Shown here piece after piece: positions 34,023 through 42,377 of a DNA stretch of 44,135 nucleotides. Source of the stretch: Oligoflexus sp. (lineage in GTDB: Bacteria > Bdellovibrionota_B > Oligoflexia > Oligoflexales > Oligoflexaceae); NCBI GenBank assembly GCA_014377445.1, contig JACMPP010000101.1:1-44135 (forward strand). The letters are read 5' to 3'. A program made the translations under genes and the position numbers. Each line of letters begins with the position of its first letter. Within the stretch, counting starts at the first letter, position 1. The notes beneath the pieces were generated by a model. The model was given only the letters and a program-made list of their open reading frames with translations, searched no databases and was not told the DNA's origin.

Positions 34023-34913
34023 ATGTACCAGCGAGTGTCTCAACTCAGCTTCCTTATCATTCTAAGCATTTGGACAATTATCTCTGCTTGTGTGACACCC
34101 TCAACTTCCTCACAAAAAACCCCAGCGCCGCGTCAAAGCTTTCTATGGGAAGCCCAAAAAGGCGACGAAATCTTAACTTTGTTGGGGACAATGCACATCG
34201 GGATTACGCCAGATGACATGGATCCAATGCTATGGCAACGCATCCGCGAGGCGAACACCGTGATCATCGAAACCGACATCAGTCATCAGGATGCTTCGCT
34301 TATGAAGAGCTATACGATGCTACCCACAGGTCAGAATTTGGAAAAACTTCTTGGCCCCAAACATTGGACCCGGTTCAGCGAAATCGTCGCCAAAGGAGGC
34401 AACATAGCCTCGGAGAAGTACCTTCGGCAATTGACGCCTTTAGGGGCAGGCTCACTGCTCCTACAAATCCAGGCGCGCGCCGATCAGGATATCGAGGCCG
34501 GTCAACTCTCGATCGACCAAATTATTTTCGATCGGGCCAAGGTTTTAGGCAAGACCACTCGCACACTGGAAACCAATGAGCAGCAAATGGGTTACCTCAA
34601 AGCCGTCTTCACCGTAGATGCACTACACAACATGCTCGATGAGTGGGATGAGGAAGGCAGCAAATACTCCGATATGAAGGATGCCTTCAAGAACGGTGAT
34701 AGTAAGGCTCTCGACGCTTTGCTTGAAGAGATTCCCGCCGACATGCGCGGCATTCTTCTCGATCAGAGAAACCAGAACTGGATCAGGGATCTGCCCGGTC
34801 TGAGCGACAAACACCATACTCTGATAGCCGTTGGAGCCGCCCACTTTGCGGGGAAAGGCGGCCTGTTGAAGCTCCTTGAGGCCAGGGGTTACCGCATCAA
34901 AGCCCTTCATTAA
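34023..34913 (+). CDS. TraB/GumN-family lipoprotein
   Basis: A 296-residue protein. The signal ends in LSIWTIISAC, a plausible lipoprotein cleavage site with Cys at residue 23. The TraB/GumN marks are LTLLGTMHIG near residue 54 and TLIAVGAAHFAGKGGLLKLL near the C-terminus; the central NEQQMGYL also fits. The family shares a fold with the metal-dependent Tiki proteases, but the bacterial members are uncharacterised. Its His residues (GTMH and GAAH) are kept. It has its own short upstream region after a 117-base gap from the small membrane protein. Confidence 0.75.
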   Translation: MYQRVSQLSFLIILSIWTIISACVTPSTSSQKTPAPRQSFLWEAQKGDEILTLLGTMHIGITPDDMDPMLWQRIREANTVIIETDISHQDASLMKSYTMLPTGQNLEKLLGPKHWTRFSEIVAKGGNIASEKYLRQLTPLGAGSLLLQIQARADQDIEAGQLSIDQIIFDRAKVLGKTTRTLETNEQQMGYLKAVFTVDALHNMLDEWDEEGSKYSDMKDAFKNGDSKALDALLEEIPADMRGILLDQRNQNWIRDLPGLSDKHHTLIAVGAAHFAGKGGLLKLLEARGYRIKALH

Positions 34914-34972
34914 AACGATCGCGAGATCTTAAGCCTCAGCTTCTCGTTCCAATGGCTTGGACGATCGGGCCA

Positions 34973-35782
34973 TCACAGCCTGATTCTTGCACAATCGAAT
35001 CGGGCTTCATCGGTGACCAAAAACGTTTTTGCCTTGATGTCATAATAATGTGTTTGCACCTTCAAATCCCCGCGCGATCCTTCGATCAGATTAAAGCTGT
35101 TGCGCCCCGAATCCTTGCCCCTCCCCCGCTTCGAAGCCGACGTTCCGGAGGAAATAATGAGCATGGGTTTGCCCGTCGCTTCATCATGCATGAGCTGGAC
35201 TTCTGAATCGTGCAGATGCCCGGTCAAAACCAAATCCACTCTTTCTCCGCCCGATATCTTCTGCCAAGGCACATCCAGTCCGGGATGGTGATCCTGCTTT
35301 TGAAAGGTGATTAAGGGGTGATGAAAAACCAGGACATGAAGCTTTTCTTCATCACTTTTCTTAAAGCCTTCAGCCGTCATCTCAAATTGCTTGTGACTCA
35401 GTTTTCCCTGGACCAGTCGCGACCAGGGCCTCACACTATTCAATGCGACGATCGTCACATCCGTTCCGTAAAAGACCTGATCGAGATCGGGATGAATGTA
35501 TTCCTGGTAGAGCTGAAAAGGCTTCCGAATGCGTTCCCAAACCCGAAACATAGGAATATCGTGGTTACCCGGACAAACAACAACATTTTCAACAAGTTGA
35601 GCTGCTCGCCTCAACCAGTCACGAGCCTCTATGAATTGACTCCGCGTCGCGCGTTGTGTCATGTCTCCACTCACGACTAATGTCGTTGCCTTCAAAGCGC
35701 CAAGACAAAGTAACAGGCTTTCGCCAACCTCTGCATCGTAGAGGGGACCAAAATGGAGATCCGATATATGGACAAGTCTCAT
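34973..35782 (-). CDS. Calcineurin-like metallophosphoesterase
   Basis: A 269-residue cytoplasmic enzyme. All metal motifs are present in order: HISDLHFGPLYD at residues 5-16, VSGDMTQRATRS, VVCPGNHD, FHHPLI and LTGHLHDSEVQLM. This is the CpdA-like phosphoesterase layout; the substrate could be a cyclic nucleotide or another phosphoester. I start it at ATG 35782, with GAAAGGAA upstream; the open frame continues to 36001, but the extra part lies over the neighbouring kinase gene and looks like shadow. Its first 30 bases overlap the divergent gene starting at 35753. Confidence 0.88.
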   Translation of the reverse strand: MRLVHISDLHFGPLYDAEVGESLLLCLGALKATTLVVSGDMTQRATRSQFIEARDWLRRAAQLVENVVVCPGNHDIPMFRVWERIRKPFQLYQEYIHPDLDQVFYGTDVTIVALNSVRPWSRLVQGKLSHKQFEMTAEGFKKSDEEKLHVLVFHHPLITFQKQDHHPGLDVPWQKISGGERVDLVLTGHLHDSEVQLMHDEATGKPMLIISSGTSASKRGRGKDSGRNSFNLIEGSRGDLKVQTHYYDIKAKTFLVTDEARFDCARIRL

Positions 35783-36802
35783 GGCGATTCCTTTCTTCCC
35801 AAGGCTACTCCCAGCTCTCTCGCATCTTACGCAGAATCGAAAGCAAATGAAAAGATCATAGGCGGCGGCGCCAGCGGCTTTCACAACTATATCGTGGTTT
35901 TGAACGAGAAGTCTGGAAGCGCCGATCTGCCCGGCCTGCGCGCCTTTATGGAAGAACGGGCGGCATTGCTCGGGAAGAACCTTAAGTTTCTCGAGCTTCA
36001 TAAAGGCATGAATCTCGAAGGTGAATTAAAAGCCGCTGCCGAAGCCGAAGGGATCGAAGTCTATATCGCGGCCGGTGGCGACGGAACTCTGGCCTCAGTC
36101 GCCGATAATGCGCGTCGCCATAACAAGGTTTTTGCTGCGATTCCCTGCGGAACGGCCAACGTCTTCGCCAAAGAACATAATATTCCAAGCAACGTTAAGG
36201 AAGCGGCCGAACTGGCCCTTTCCGGGAAAAATCTCGCCTTCGTCGACGTCCTCGAAGTCAAAGGCAAGACCTATCTTTGTCACATCAGCATAGGCACCTA
36301 CTCCTGGATCACCCTTCATACCAATGCGGAAGCCAAAAGAAAATACGGCCGCATCGCCTATATTTTTTCTGCGATGAAACTCATGTTTAAAGAAAAAATC
36401 TGGAACTTCGAGATCGTCATCGACGGCAAACGCATCGTGCGGCGCGCCTCGACCATCATGGTCACCAATGCGGGCGCCATGGGTGCTTCGACCATGCGCT
36501 GGGGCGAGAACATTGCCACAGACGATGGCATTGCCGAAGTCTGTATCTTCAAAGCGCGCACCATCAAACATTATTTTGCTTTGCTGTGGTCCTTCATTCA
36601 GCGCAAACCGCACAAGCATCTCAAAGAATATCTTCAGGTGCATCGCGAGGCGTCCGTAAGAGGCTCGGGCAATCTTCCCGTGCGAGCCGATGGCGAGCGG
36701 ATATCCAACGGCGGTTTCAGCTTCCGGATCATCAAGCACGGCCTCCGGGTCATCCTCCCCGATAGCTACGTGCCCTCAAGCACGCCGGTACCGCTGATAT
36801 AG
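35753..36802 (+). CDS. Diacylglycerol-kinase-like lipid kinase
   Basis: A 349-residue protein. After a 45-residue lead, the DAGK catalytic domain shows NYIVVLNEKSGSADLPGL, the ATP-binding AAGGDGTLASVAD loop, and IPCGTANVFAKEHNIP, as in bacterial YegS/DgkB lipid kinases, which phosphorylate diacylglycerol or related lipids at the membrane. The C-terminal half follows the second beta-sandwich domain (MVTNAGAMGASTMRWG, DDGIAEVCIFKA). Start ATG 35753 has GAGGGGA ten bases upstream; ATG 35768 is possible. It overlaps the phosphoesterase head to head. Confidence 0.85.
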   Translation: MEIRYMDKSHGDSFLPKATPSSLASYAESKANEKIIGGGASGFHNYIVVLNEKSGSADLPGLRAFMEERAALLGKNLKFLELHKGMNLEGELKAAAEAEGIEVYIAAGGDGTLASVADNARRHNKVFAAIPCGTANVFAKEHNIPSNVKEAAELALSGKNLAFVDVLEVKGKTYLCHISIGTYSWITLHTNAEAKRKYGRIAYIFSAMKLMFKEKIWNFEIVIDGKRIVRRASTIMVTNAGAMGASTMRWGENIATDDGIAEVCIFKARTIKHYFALLWSFIQRKPHKHLKEYLQVHREASVRGSGNLPVRADGERISNGGFSFRIIKHGLRVILPDSYVPSSTPVPLI

Positions 36803-36835
36803 TTCAAGAAAGTTAGAAAGATAAGAATTGAACAA

Positions 36836-36865
36836 GCCAGGTCTTTCACGACCCGGCCTATTTTT
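36836..36865 (+). terminator. Terminator of the lipid kinase gene
   Basis: GCCAGGTC pairs with GACCCGGC (one mismatch) around a six-base loop, followed by CTATTTTT. Confidence 0.6.
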
Positions 36866-36962
36866 CGTAAAGTTTGGAGGAACGGAGTTGATTAAAGGTC
36901 GCTTTGTCTTTTAGAGTCATAGGCTCTGGCTTCGAAACAACGGATATTTTGAGGAGAGCTTT

Positions 36963-38279
36963 ATGCGAGGCCCATTTCTTAAACTATTCCTGGCCGCGTC
37001 CGGCCTTGGCGTTGTGACACAAATTCAGGCCTGCGCGACTCCAGCCGCTTCGAAGGTTGGCGTAAACGAAAGCGAAGTTAAGCCCGTAGCTGCTCACCCT
37101 GATCTCAGCGGCTATACCAGCACCTTCAAGGAACTCCCTCTGGTCGCCAGTCTCTCCCGCCTCCCCTGGCCCTCAGACAATTGGTCGAGCGCCCATGGAG
37201 GGACCAGTTTTCGCTGGCAGATGGCCGTAAAAGCCGATTCGGACGAACTCGAAGATCTGGCGCCCTTTATTCACTATCCGCTGGGCCAGGACGAGGATCG
37301 GGACGCCCTCTCGCCCAGCGAGAAGTTGGATCTCTACCTTGGCAACAAAGGCTGGGATTTAACCAAAAAGGAAAGGGCCCGCACCCTGGGCCAGAGGAAG
37401 GCGGATGGCAGCCCAAGACCCGAAGCGGAGATCCCCGAATGGGAAGGCATCCAGCATGCCTGGTCGATCGCAGCCCTCCAGTTTCAGCCTGTGGGACCCG
37501 TTACCGTGAAGGACAAGGACGGCAAGCCCCTCACCTTTGAGAGCCAGGATATCTACTCCCTCGTCAGCCTCTTCGTGCACGAGCAACGCCCTCCGGCTGT
37601 TGTCTTAGCCTCACTCTGCGAGAAGCAAGCAGGTATGGATAAGCAGGAGCTAGCAGCCGCCACAGGCCCTTATGTTTTTGAAAACAATAAGCAGGCGATA
37701 AGGCGCAAAGGCTGCGAAAAAATTGATCCTGCCACCTTTCATCTCGTCCTGGCCAATCAGATTGGCAAACTGAACGAGGGCTTTATCATCGATCGTGATC
37801 ATCAGGGTGAGATCAGCAATAATCCCGTGCTGGCCTATGAATCGCGGATCGTGAATGAGGGCCCCACGCAGGCTACGACAGCGAATAAGCTTCGGAAGGT
37901 CCATCTGCGCACGATTCTCTTTCTCACCTCCGAGACGCCCGTCATTCACTTGGACGAAGAGGATTTGACTTATCCCTATGACAGAGAGAATTACGAATAC
38001 ACGCTCGATATCGATGCGGACGGCAAGATCGTCTCCGGCCAATGGATAGACTCGAAGAAGGGGGAAGCGAATGCTTCCATCCCAGACTTTATGTGGAAGG
38101 CGAAAGCAGTTTGGTTGAATGGACCGATGCGGACGATCTACGAGCAAGGCCAGCAGAATTATGCGAGCGAGAAGGCCCATCAGCTAAGACCGCTCGAGGA
38201 CATGCCGCAGAGCGATCGCAAAGTGCTCAACAGCTACTTCAGCGATAGTCCCGCTTCGGCAGCCCCAAACGTTCAATAG
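36963..38279 (+). CDS. Elicitor-type transglutaminase-like lipoprotein, probable pseudoenzyme
   Basis: A 438-residue exported protein; the signal ends in VTQIQAC, Cys24 a possible lipid site. It follows the transglutaminase-elicitor family (Phytophthora GP42 type): LPWPSDNWSSAHGGTSFRWQ near residue 67, then EWEGIQHAWSIAALQFQP near 160, YSLVSLFVHEQ, DPATFHLVLANQIG near 257, and DRDHQGEISNNPVLAYE. In family members I recall the core motif as GxCHGWAPA, with the catalytic Cys; here it reads GIQHAWSIA, with Gln in its place, while the His and Asp regions remain. So cross-linking activity may be lost. Function open. AGGAG precedes the ATG, and a strong terminator follows. Confidence 0.6.
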   Translation: MRGPFLKLFLAASGLGVVTQIQACATPAASKVGVNESEVKPVAAHPDLSGYTSTFKELPLVASLSRLPWPSDNWSSAHGGTSFRWQMAVKADSDELEDLAPFIHYPLGQDEDRDALSPSEKLDLYLGNKGWDLTKKERARTLGQRKADGSPRPEAEIPEWEGIQHAWSIAALQFQPVGPVTVKDKDGKPLTFESQDIYSLVSLFVHEQRPPAVVLASLCEKQAGMDKQELAAATGPYVFENNKQAIRRKGCEKIDPATFHLVLANQIGKLNEGFIIDRDHQGEISNNPVLAYESRIVNEGPTQATTANKLRKVHLRTILFLTSETPVIHLDEEDLTYPYDRENYEYTLDIDADGKIVSGQWIDSKKGEANASIPDFMWKAKAVWLNGPMRTIYEQGQQNYASEKAHQLRPLEDMPQSDRKVLNSYFSDSPASAAPNVQ

Positions 38280-38297
38280 GCCTTTTAAAACCCGCTT

Positions 38298-38345
38298 AAA
38301 AAAAGCGTTCGCCTGCTGTTTGTGCAGACGAACGCTTCTTTTATT
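38298..38345. terminator. Bidirectional terminator after the transglutaminase-like gene
   Basis: AGCGTTCG-C-CTGC pairs with GCAG-A-CGAACGCT, with TCTTTTATTTT on the right and an A-run on the left. It can end both the gene at 36963 and the leftward gene ending at 38384. Confidence 0.8.
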
Positions 38346-38383
38346 TTCTAAAGACCCAAATAATTGGTTATGGTCAGTAGGTT

Positions 38384-39781
38384 TTAGAGGTTGAAACTTG
38401 CGCTGCGCACGATCCAGGCCGGATAGCTTGGCAAGCGCTCAGGCGTCGTCGCCACGATCTTCGCTGTGTATGTGGAACCCGCTTCCAGCACATTCGCAGG
38501 GATCGTGTAAGTTGCGGCCGAGCCATCGATCGAAGCTGAAACAAAGATCTTCACGCCCGCACTGTTATAGATACCCACGGTCCATTTGAAGGTCTTCACG
38601 TCCGCAAAAGGTGCTCCCGTGAGGGTGACGCTCCGAGTCGCGGTATCATAACCGCCGCTGATCGCGCCGCTCACTACATCAGGAATCATAAAGGGCAGCT
38701 CGCGCGTGCGAGCGGTTTTATCTGTACCGATCTCATCCGCGAATTGAAAGAAGATCATCTGCTTGGCTTTAGGCAACTTGCCCGCCGCAAGCTTCACGCG
38801 GCGGACATAAGTCCCGTCGCCCGAAGCGCCATCTTCATTCAAGCCATCATCGAGCAGAGCAAAGTCGAAAGGAGCACTGACGGTTTCGCCCGTGCTGGCA
38901 TCGATGCGAATCGCCGTGGAGTTTTCAAAAAGCACGCTCGACCCACGGACTTTAATTGAAGTTGGTTTTGCACTGCGAATCTTATTCGTGAAGAGCAGAC
39001 TGGTCTCAAAGCTGCCATCAGTCTGCGTATCCTGTACAACCTGAACTGCACCATACTGCAGCATAGTTTTGAAATAAAGATCTCCCAGGTCCTGAGTTGT
39101 GTCCAGAACTCCGTCCCCATTCGCATCTGTATCGAAGGCATCGGCGATCGAATCCCCATCATCGTCAAGATCGAAAACATTGAGCAAGCCATCACCATCG
39201 ATATCAGGATCGATCCCGTTGGCAACGCCATCGAGATCTTTGTCGACGATTGCATTGGCCAAAGCCACTTCCGAACCATCAGGAATACCATCGCTGTCGG
39301 AATCAGCCGCCAGTGGATCTTCGAAGGCGATGCCGCTGAGATTGGTGAAATTGATGATAGGCCCGTTATGAACGAGGATTGGCAACTGCATGCCGGTGAA
39401 TTTGAAAACTTGTTTGATCGTCTTGGGCTTGTCACCCACGATGGACAGGACAGCCGCGAGTTTGTATTGGGGATCGAGCAGTACGAGGGTGTAGCGTTCG
39501 CTGCTCAAGACATTGTTTAAGGTAAAATTGCCGGCGGCGTTGACAGTCCCGACGGCCGATACGCTATTGTCGAAATTGATCATCGCGATGACCCAATCCT
39601 TCATTTCGGATTGGCTGCCGCTGACACTCTTAATGGACCCGACAACAGAAACCTCAGTGCCGACGACTGGCGTCGCAGGCGCAGGAGCACCGCTGCTATC
39701 CCCTTTTCCACCACTGCCGCAAGCAGCGAGAAGAATGAAGACACCGAGCATCTTTTGCTTGCCAAACCAAAGCGTTTTCAC
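38384..39781 (-). CDS. Lipoprotein with TSP3-like calcium repeats
   Basis: A 465-residue protein. The signal ends in the good lipobox FILLAAC (Cys21). Residues 40-130 resemble a carboxypeptidase-regulatory-like beta domain (VVGSIKSVSG, GNFTLNNVLSSERYTLVLLD). Residues about 155-225 carry a run of thrombospondin type 3-like acidic repeats (DSDSDGIPDGSE, DKDLDGVANGIDPDIDGDG, DDDGDSIADAFDTDANGDG), which bind calcium in known proteins. The rest (230-465) is beta-rich, with a fibronectin-like end. It is probably an outer-surface calcium-stabilised protein. The first Met could also be residue 11. Confidence 0.75.
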   Translation of the reverse strand: MKTLWFGKQKMLGVFILLAACGSGGKGDSSGAPAPATPVVGTEVSVVGSIKSVSGSQSEMKDWVIAMINFDNSVSAVGTVNAAGNFTLNNVLSSERYTLVLLDPQYKLAAVLSIVGDKPKTIKQVFKFTGMQLPILVHNGPIINFTNLSGIAFEDPLAADSDSDGIPDGSEVALANAIVDKDLDGVANGIDPDIDGDGLLNVFDLDDDGDSIADAFDTDANGDGVLDTTQDLGDLYFKTMLQYGAVQVVQDTQTDGSFETSLLFTNKIRSAKPTSIKVRGSSVLFENSTAIRIDASTGETVSAPFDFALLDDGLNEDGASGDGTYVRRVKLAAGKLPKAKQMIFFQFADEIGTDKTARTRELPFMIPDVVSGAISGGYDTATRSVTLTGAPFADVKTFKWTVGIYNSAGVKIFVSASIDGSAATYTIPANVLEAGSTYTAKIVATTPERLPSYPAWIVRSASFNL

Positions 39782-39854
39782 TAAGCAATCTCCCTATTGG
39801 CCTGTTCTTTCATCGGCAGCTTCGGACAAATATTAAGAGGGAAGATATAACGCG

Positions 39855-40184
39855 ATGTCTGATCTCGGACGCTTTTCGAAAATCAACGATGCTTTCACCT
39901 GTGAGCATTGTCATAAAGAGGTTCCGGTTTCGCAAAGAACCTGCCGCAATCATTGTCCCTTTTGTCTACATTCCAAGCACGTCGACATGTTCCCCGGTGA
40001 CCGTGCAAATCCCTGCAAAGGCCTTTTGGTTCCCATCGGCTATGAAAATCATAGCAAAAAAGGTCTGATGATTCGTTTCCAGTGCGCCTCCTGCAAGGCC
40101 ATGACTCGCAATATCGCCCTCCTGGACGACAACTTCGCCCGGGACGATTATGATCAAATCCTGGCCCTGACTCCCAAAGCTTAA
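39855..40184 (+). CDS. RNHCP-domain zinc-ribbon protein
   Basis: A 109-residue cytoplasmic protein. The family signature is almost complete: FTCEHCHKEVP, CRNHCPFCLHSKHVDMFPGD, then RANPCKGLLVP and FQCASCKAMTRNIAL. The CxxC pairs and the RNHCPxC core form a probable zinc ribbon. The family's role is unknown; nucleic-acid binding is likely from the fold. No ribosome site stands out strongly before ATG 39855. It lies just upstream of the RNase P RNA gene, but I see no functional tie. Confidence 0.9.
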   Translation: MSDLGRFSKINDAFTCEHCHKEVPVSQRTCRNHCPFCLHSKHVDMFPGDRANPCKGLLVPIGYENHSKKGLMIRFQCASCKAMTRNIALLDDNFARDDYDQILALTPKA

Positions 40185-40239
40185 TTTCCTTGGCGCTAAA
40201 GCCCTGATTTTTTAAAGTGATAATAATCTTTTGTATCTA

Positions 40240-40267
40240 TTGACAAGGGGTGCCCATCGCCTTTAGA
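40240..40267 (+). promoter_or_regulatory. Putative promoter of the RNase P RNA gene
   Basis: TTGACA at 40240-40245 is an ideal -35 box. Sixteen bases later comes TTTAGA (40262-40267), a weak -10 box. The mature RNA begins 11 bases downstream. The -35 is convincing; the -10 is less so. Confidence 0.5.
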
Positions 40268-40278
40268 ACCTCAGGTTC

Positions 40279-40683
40279 GGTGAGTTCGCTCGACGAGACG
40301 ATTGGACTGTCGCGGCCTTAGGGTCGAGGAAAGTCCGGACATCATCGGGCAAGATGCTGGTTAATGACCAGGCGGGGAAACCCGACGGAAAGTGCAACAG
40401 AAAGCAAACCGCCCGCAACGGTTAAACGTTGAAGGTAAGGATGAAACGGTGAGGTAAGAGCTCACCAGCAACTTGGCAACAGGTTGGCTCGGTAAACCCC
40501 ATCTGATGCAAGGCCAAACAAGGAGGGCATACTCGCAAGGGTATGCGGACATGGCCCATGTCGCTCCTGGGTAGGCCGCTCGAGGCTGCAGGTAACTGCA
40601 GACCCAGATTAATGACAGTCTCGTCTCGCGAGGGATATGACAAAATCCGGCTTACAGATCGTCTTTAGTTTAGCGAACTCACC
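40279..40683 (+). ncRNA. rnpB: RNase P RNA, bacterial type A
   Basis: A 405-base catalytic RNA that trims the 5' leader of tRNA precursors with protein RnpA. The conserved core is plain: GAGGAAAGTCCGGAC in the 5' part, GGGGAAACCC, AGTGCAACAGAAAGCAAACCG, GGTAAGGATGAAACGGTGAG, GCAAGGCCAAACA, GGGTAGGCCGCTCGAG and the 3' AAAATCCGGCTTA. The ends GGTGAGTTCGCT and AGCGAACTCACC pair perfectly (P1, 12 bp). GACTGTC (40305) pairs with GACAGTC (40614) and, next to it, CGAGACGA (40294) with TCGTCTCG (40621). P1 is followed by a T-rich stretch that can end transcription. Confidence 0.95.
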
Positions 40684-40719
40684 ACTTTTCTCGTTTTTCG
40701 TTTTGGGAATATCTTATCT

Positions 40720-41424
40720 ATGTCCATTCGCGCTCAAGATCCTTTCGTCGATTCCTTCGCCACTATGCGCGAAGACGTAAATGCCTTTTTGAGCGTGCTT
40801 CGTGACTCCGATCTCCCCCTCCTCTACGGCCCCAGGCTCAAGCCCTGCGCCGGTCAATGGCGCAAGCACTTTACCGACAAAATGCCTGTAGCTCCCAAAG
40901 ATCTCATACTTGAAATCGGCAGCCACTACGGTGAAGTCATTTTAAAGATGGCCAAGGATGAAGCGGACAGCGCCTTCATCGGTATGGACATCACTTTAAA
41001 ACGCGTCGTTAAACTTGCGCAAAAAGCCCAGGAAAACGAGCTTCACAATCTCACGAGCATTCTCTGCAATGCAAAATTTCTCGACCAACTTTTCGCGCCC
41101 GAAGAACTCGACGGAGTCCTGGTGTTCTTTCCCGATCCCTGGGCCAAGAAAAAGCGCTACCATAAGAACCGCCTCCTTAAGCCCGAATTCCTCGCTTTAC
41201 TCGCGAAAAAATTGAAACCTGAGGCTTACTTTTGGTTCAAGACCGACTGGGAACCTTATAATGCCGAGGTTTTGGCCGCCCTCCACGCTGCCAAATGGCG
41301 TGAAATCCAAGCGGAAACAGGTCTACCCTCCAAGGTTTATACCAGTCGCTTCGAGCGCCTTTTCAAAGGCGCCGGACAAACAACATTCGAGTCTGTGTGG
41401 GCGCCTCCGTCACAAATTCACTGA
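40720..41424 (+). CDS. trmB: tRNA (guanine-N7-)-methyltransferase TrmB
   Basis: A 234-residue SAM-dependent enzyme that makes m7G46 in tRNA. Motif I is LILEIGSHYGEVILKMA (residues about 62-78); the usual GxGxG is GSHYG here. The TrmB-specific active segment is VFFPDPWAKKKRYHKNRL at about 135-152, followed by WFKTDWEPY and the late TSRFERLFKGAG (family TxYE pattern). Cytoplasmic, with no operon partner on its left except the RNase P RNA 37 bases away. Confidence 0.92.
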   Translation: MSIRAQDPFVDSFATMREDVNAFLSVLRDSDLPLLYGPRLKPCAGQWRKHFTDKMPVAPKDLILEIGSHYGEVILKMAKDEADSAFIGMDITLKRVVKLAQKAQENELHNLTSILCNAKFLDQLFAPEELDGVLVFFPDPWAKKKRYHKNRLLKPEFLALLAKKLKPEAYFWFKTDWEPYNAEVLAALHAAKWREIQAETGLPSKVYTSRFERLFKGAGQTTFESVWAPPSQIH

Positions 41425-41463
41425 ATCATTGTTTTAAAACGGGTTTCTCAAAATTTGACCACA

Positions 41464-41482
41464 ACAAAAGCTTAAGTTTTGT
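41464..41482. repeat. Inverted repeat upstream of the small gene before ybeY
   Basis: ACAAAAGCTTAAGTTTTGT is near-palindromic (ACAAAA/TTTTGT around CTTAAG). It lies about 60 bases before the TTG start at 41541 and could be an operator. The weaker alternative is a TrmB terminator, as TTTTG ends it. Confidence 0.35.
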
Positions 41483-41540
41483 CTGAATTAACCGATACTG
41501 ACATGTCGAGTAACCGTGCCTAAACAGGGGGGATAAGCCG

Positions 41541-41813
41541 TTGAATTCAAAAGAAAATAAGGGCACGCTCCGCCTGCTTGCTGCAAGGCCTCAGGAAAAT
41601 GCTGAGTCAAAAAGACTATTTCTGGACGCTTCGGTTCTCGCCAAGCTTGCTGAAGATGTGATAGCTTGGAATCGTCCGCTTAACCCGTCTGAGGTAGAGA
41701 GCGGCTCGCGGCCAGCCCAGGTCGCTAGATTGGACAGCCTCGGCTGCGGTCTAAAGATTATTCGTAAAGAAGAATCAAAAGAAGGCGAGCTCAGAAGTAT
41801 TTTAAAGGAGTAG
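41541..41813 (+). CDS. Small protein of unknown function upstream of ybeY
   Basis: A 90-residue hydrophilic protein from TTG 41541, with AGGGGGG upstream. It contains LFLDASVLAKLAEDVIAWN and later ARLDSLGCGLKIIRKEE. No known family and no membrane segment. The next gene starts nine bases after it, so it is likely cotranscribed with ybeY and the CorC-like gene. Confidence 0.5.
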   Translation: MNSKENKGTLRLLAARPQENAESKRLFLDASVLAKLAEDVIAWNRPLNPSEVESGSRPAQVARLDSLGCGLKIIRKEESKEGELRSILKE

Positions 41814-41822
41814 AAAAACACC

Positions 41823-42374
41823 TTGGACTCGGACAGTCAACCCATCATCGAACTCACAACTGCTGACAGCACATTCCGCATCGATCCCTTTAAGGTCGAA
41901 TCCCTTACCAAAATTATTTGTACGGGCTTAGGTGTAGAAACCTTCGAACTCTCGTGGGATTTCGTCGATGACGAAGCCATGCAGCATCTCAATCGTCAAT
42001 ATCGGGAAAAAAACTCATCGACCGACGTTCTCTCCTTTCCCCAGCAGGAATGGGAAGAGCCCTTGGAATTCATAGCTCCGACCTGGCCTCTGGGCGAAGC
42101 CGTTGAGAGCGATGAGGATATGCCTCCCGAAATGTTGGGTGACGTTGTCATCAGCCCGAATGTAGCCCTCAAAAATGCTCGGAGCATCGGCCATGGCCTC
42201 GACCGCGAAGTCTGCTTTCTGCTCGTCCACGGGATCCTGCACCTTTGTGGACACGATCATCTCGAGCCCCTTGAGGAAGAACGTATGACCACCCAGCAGC
42301 AAGCCATCATGAAATATCTTGAAACCGTCGATGCAGCTCCGCTCTGGACTCATTGTGCAACGGTTGAGGTCTAA
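41823..42374 (+). CDS. ybeY: Endoribonuclease YbeY
   Basis: A 183-residue metal-dependent RNase needed for 16S rRNA 3' maturation and ribosome quality control. The zinc motif HGILHLCGHDH is complete at about residues 136-146. LNRQYREKNSSTDVLSFP and GDVVISPNVAL match the family core. The start is TTG 41823 behind AAAGGAG. The CorC-like gene follows after three bases, a common pairing in bacteria. Confidence 0.95.
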   Translation: MDSDSQPIIELTTADSTFRIDPFKVESLTKIICTGLGVETFELSWDFVDDEAMQHLNRQYREKNSSTDVLSFPQQEWEEPLEFIAPTWPLGEAVESDEDMPPEMLGDVVISPNVALKNARSIGHGLDREVCFLLVHGILHLCGHDHLEPLEEERMTTQQQAIMKYLETVDAAPLWTHCATVEV

Positions 42375-42377
42375 GCC

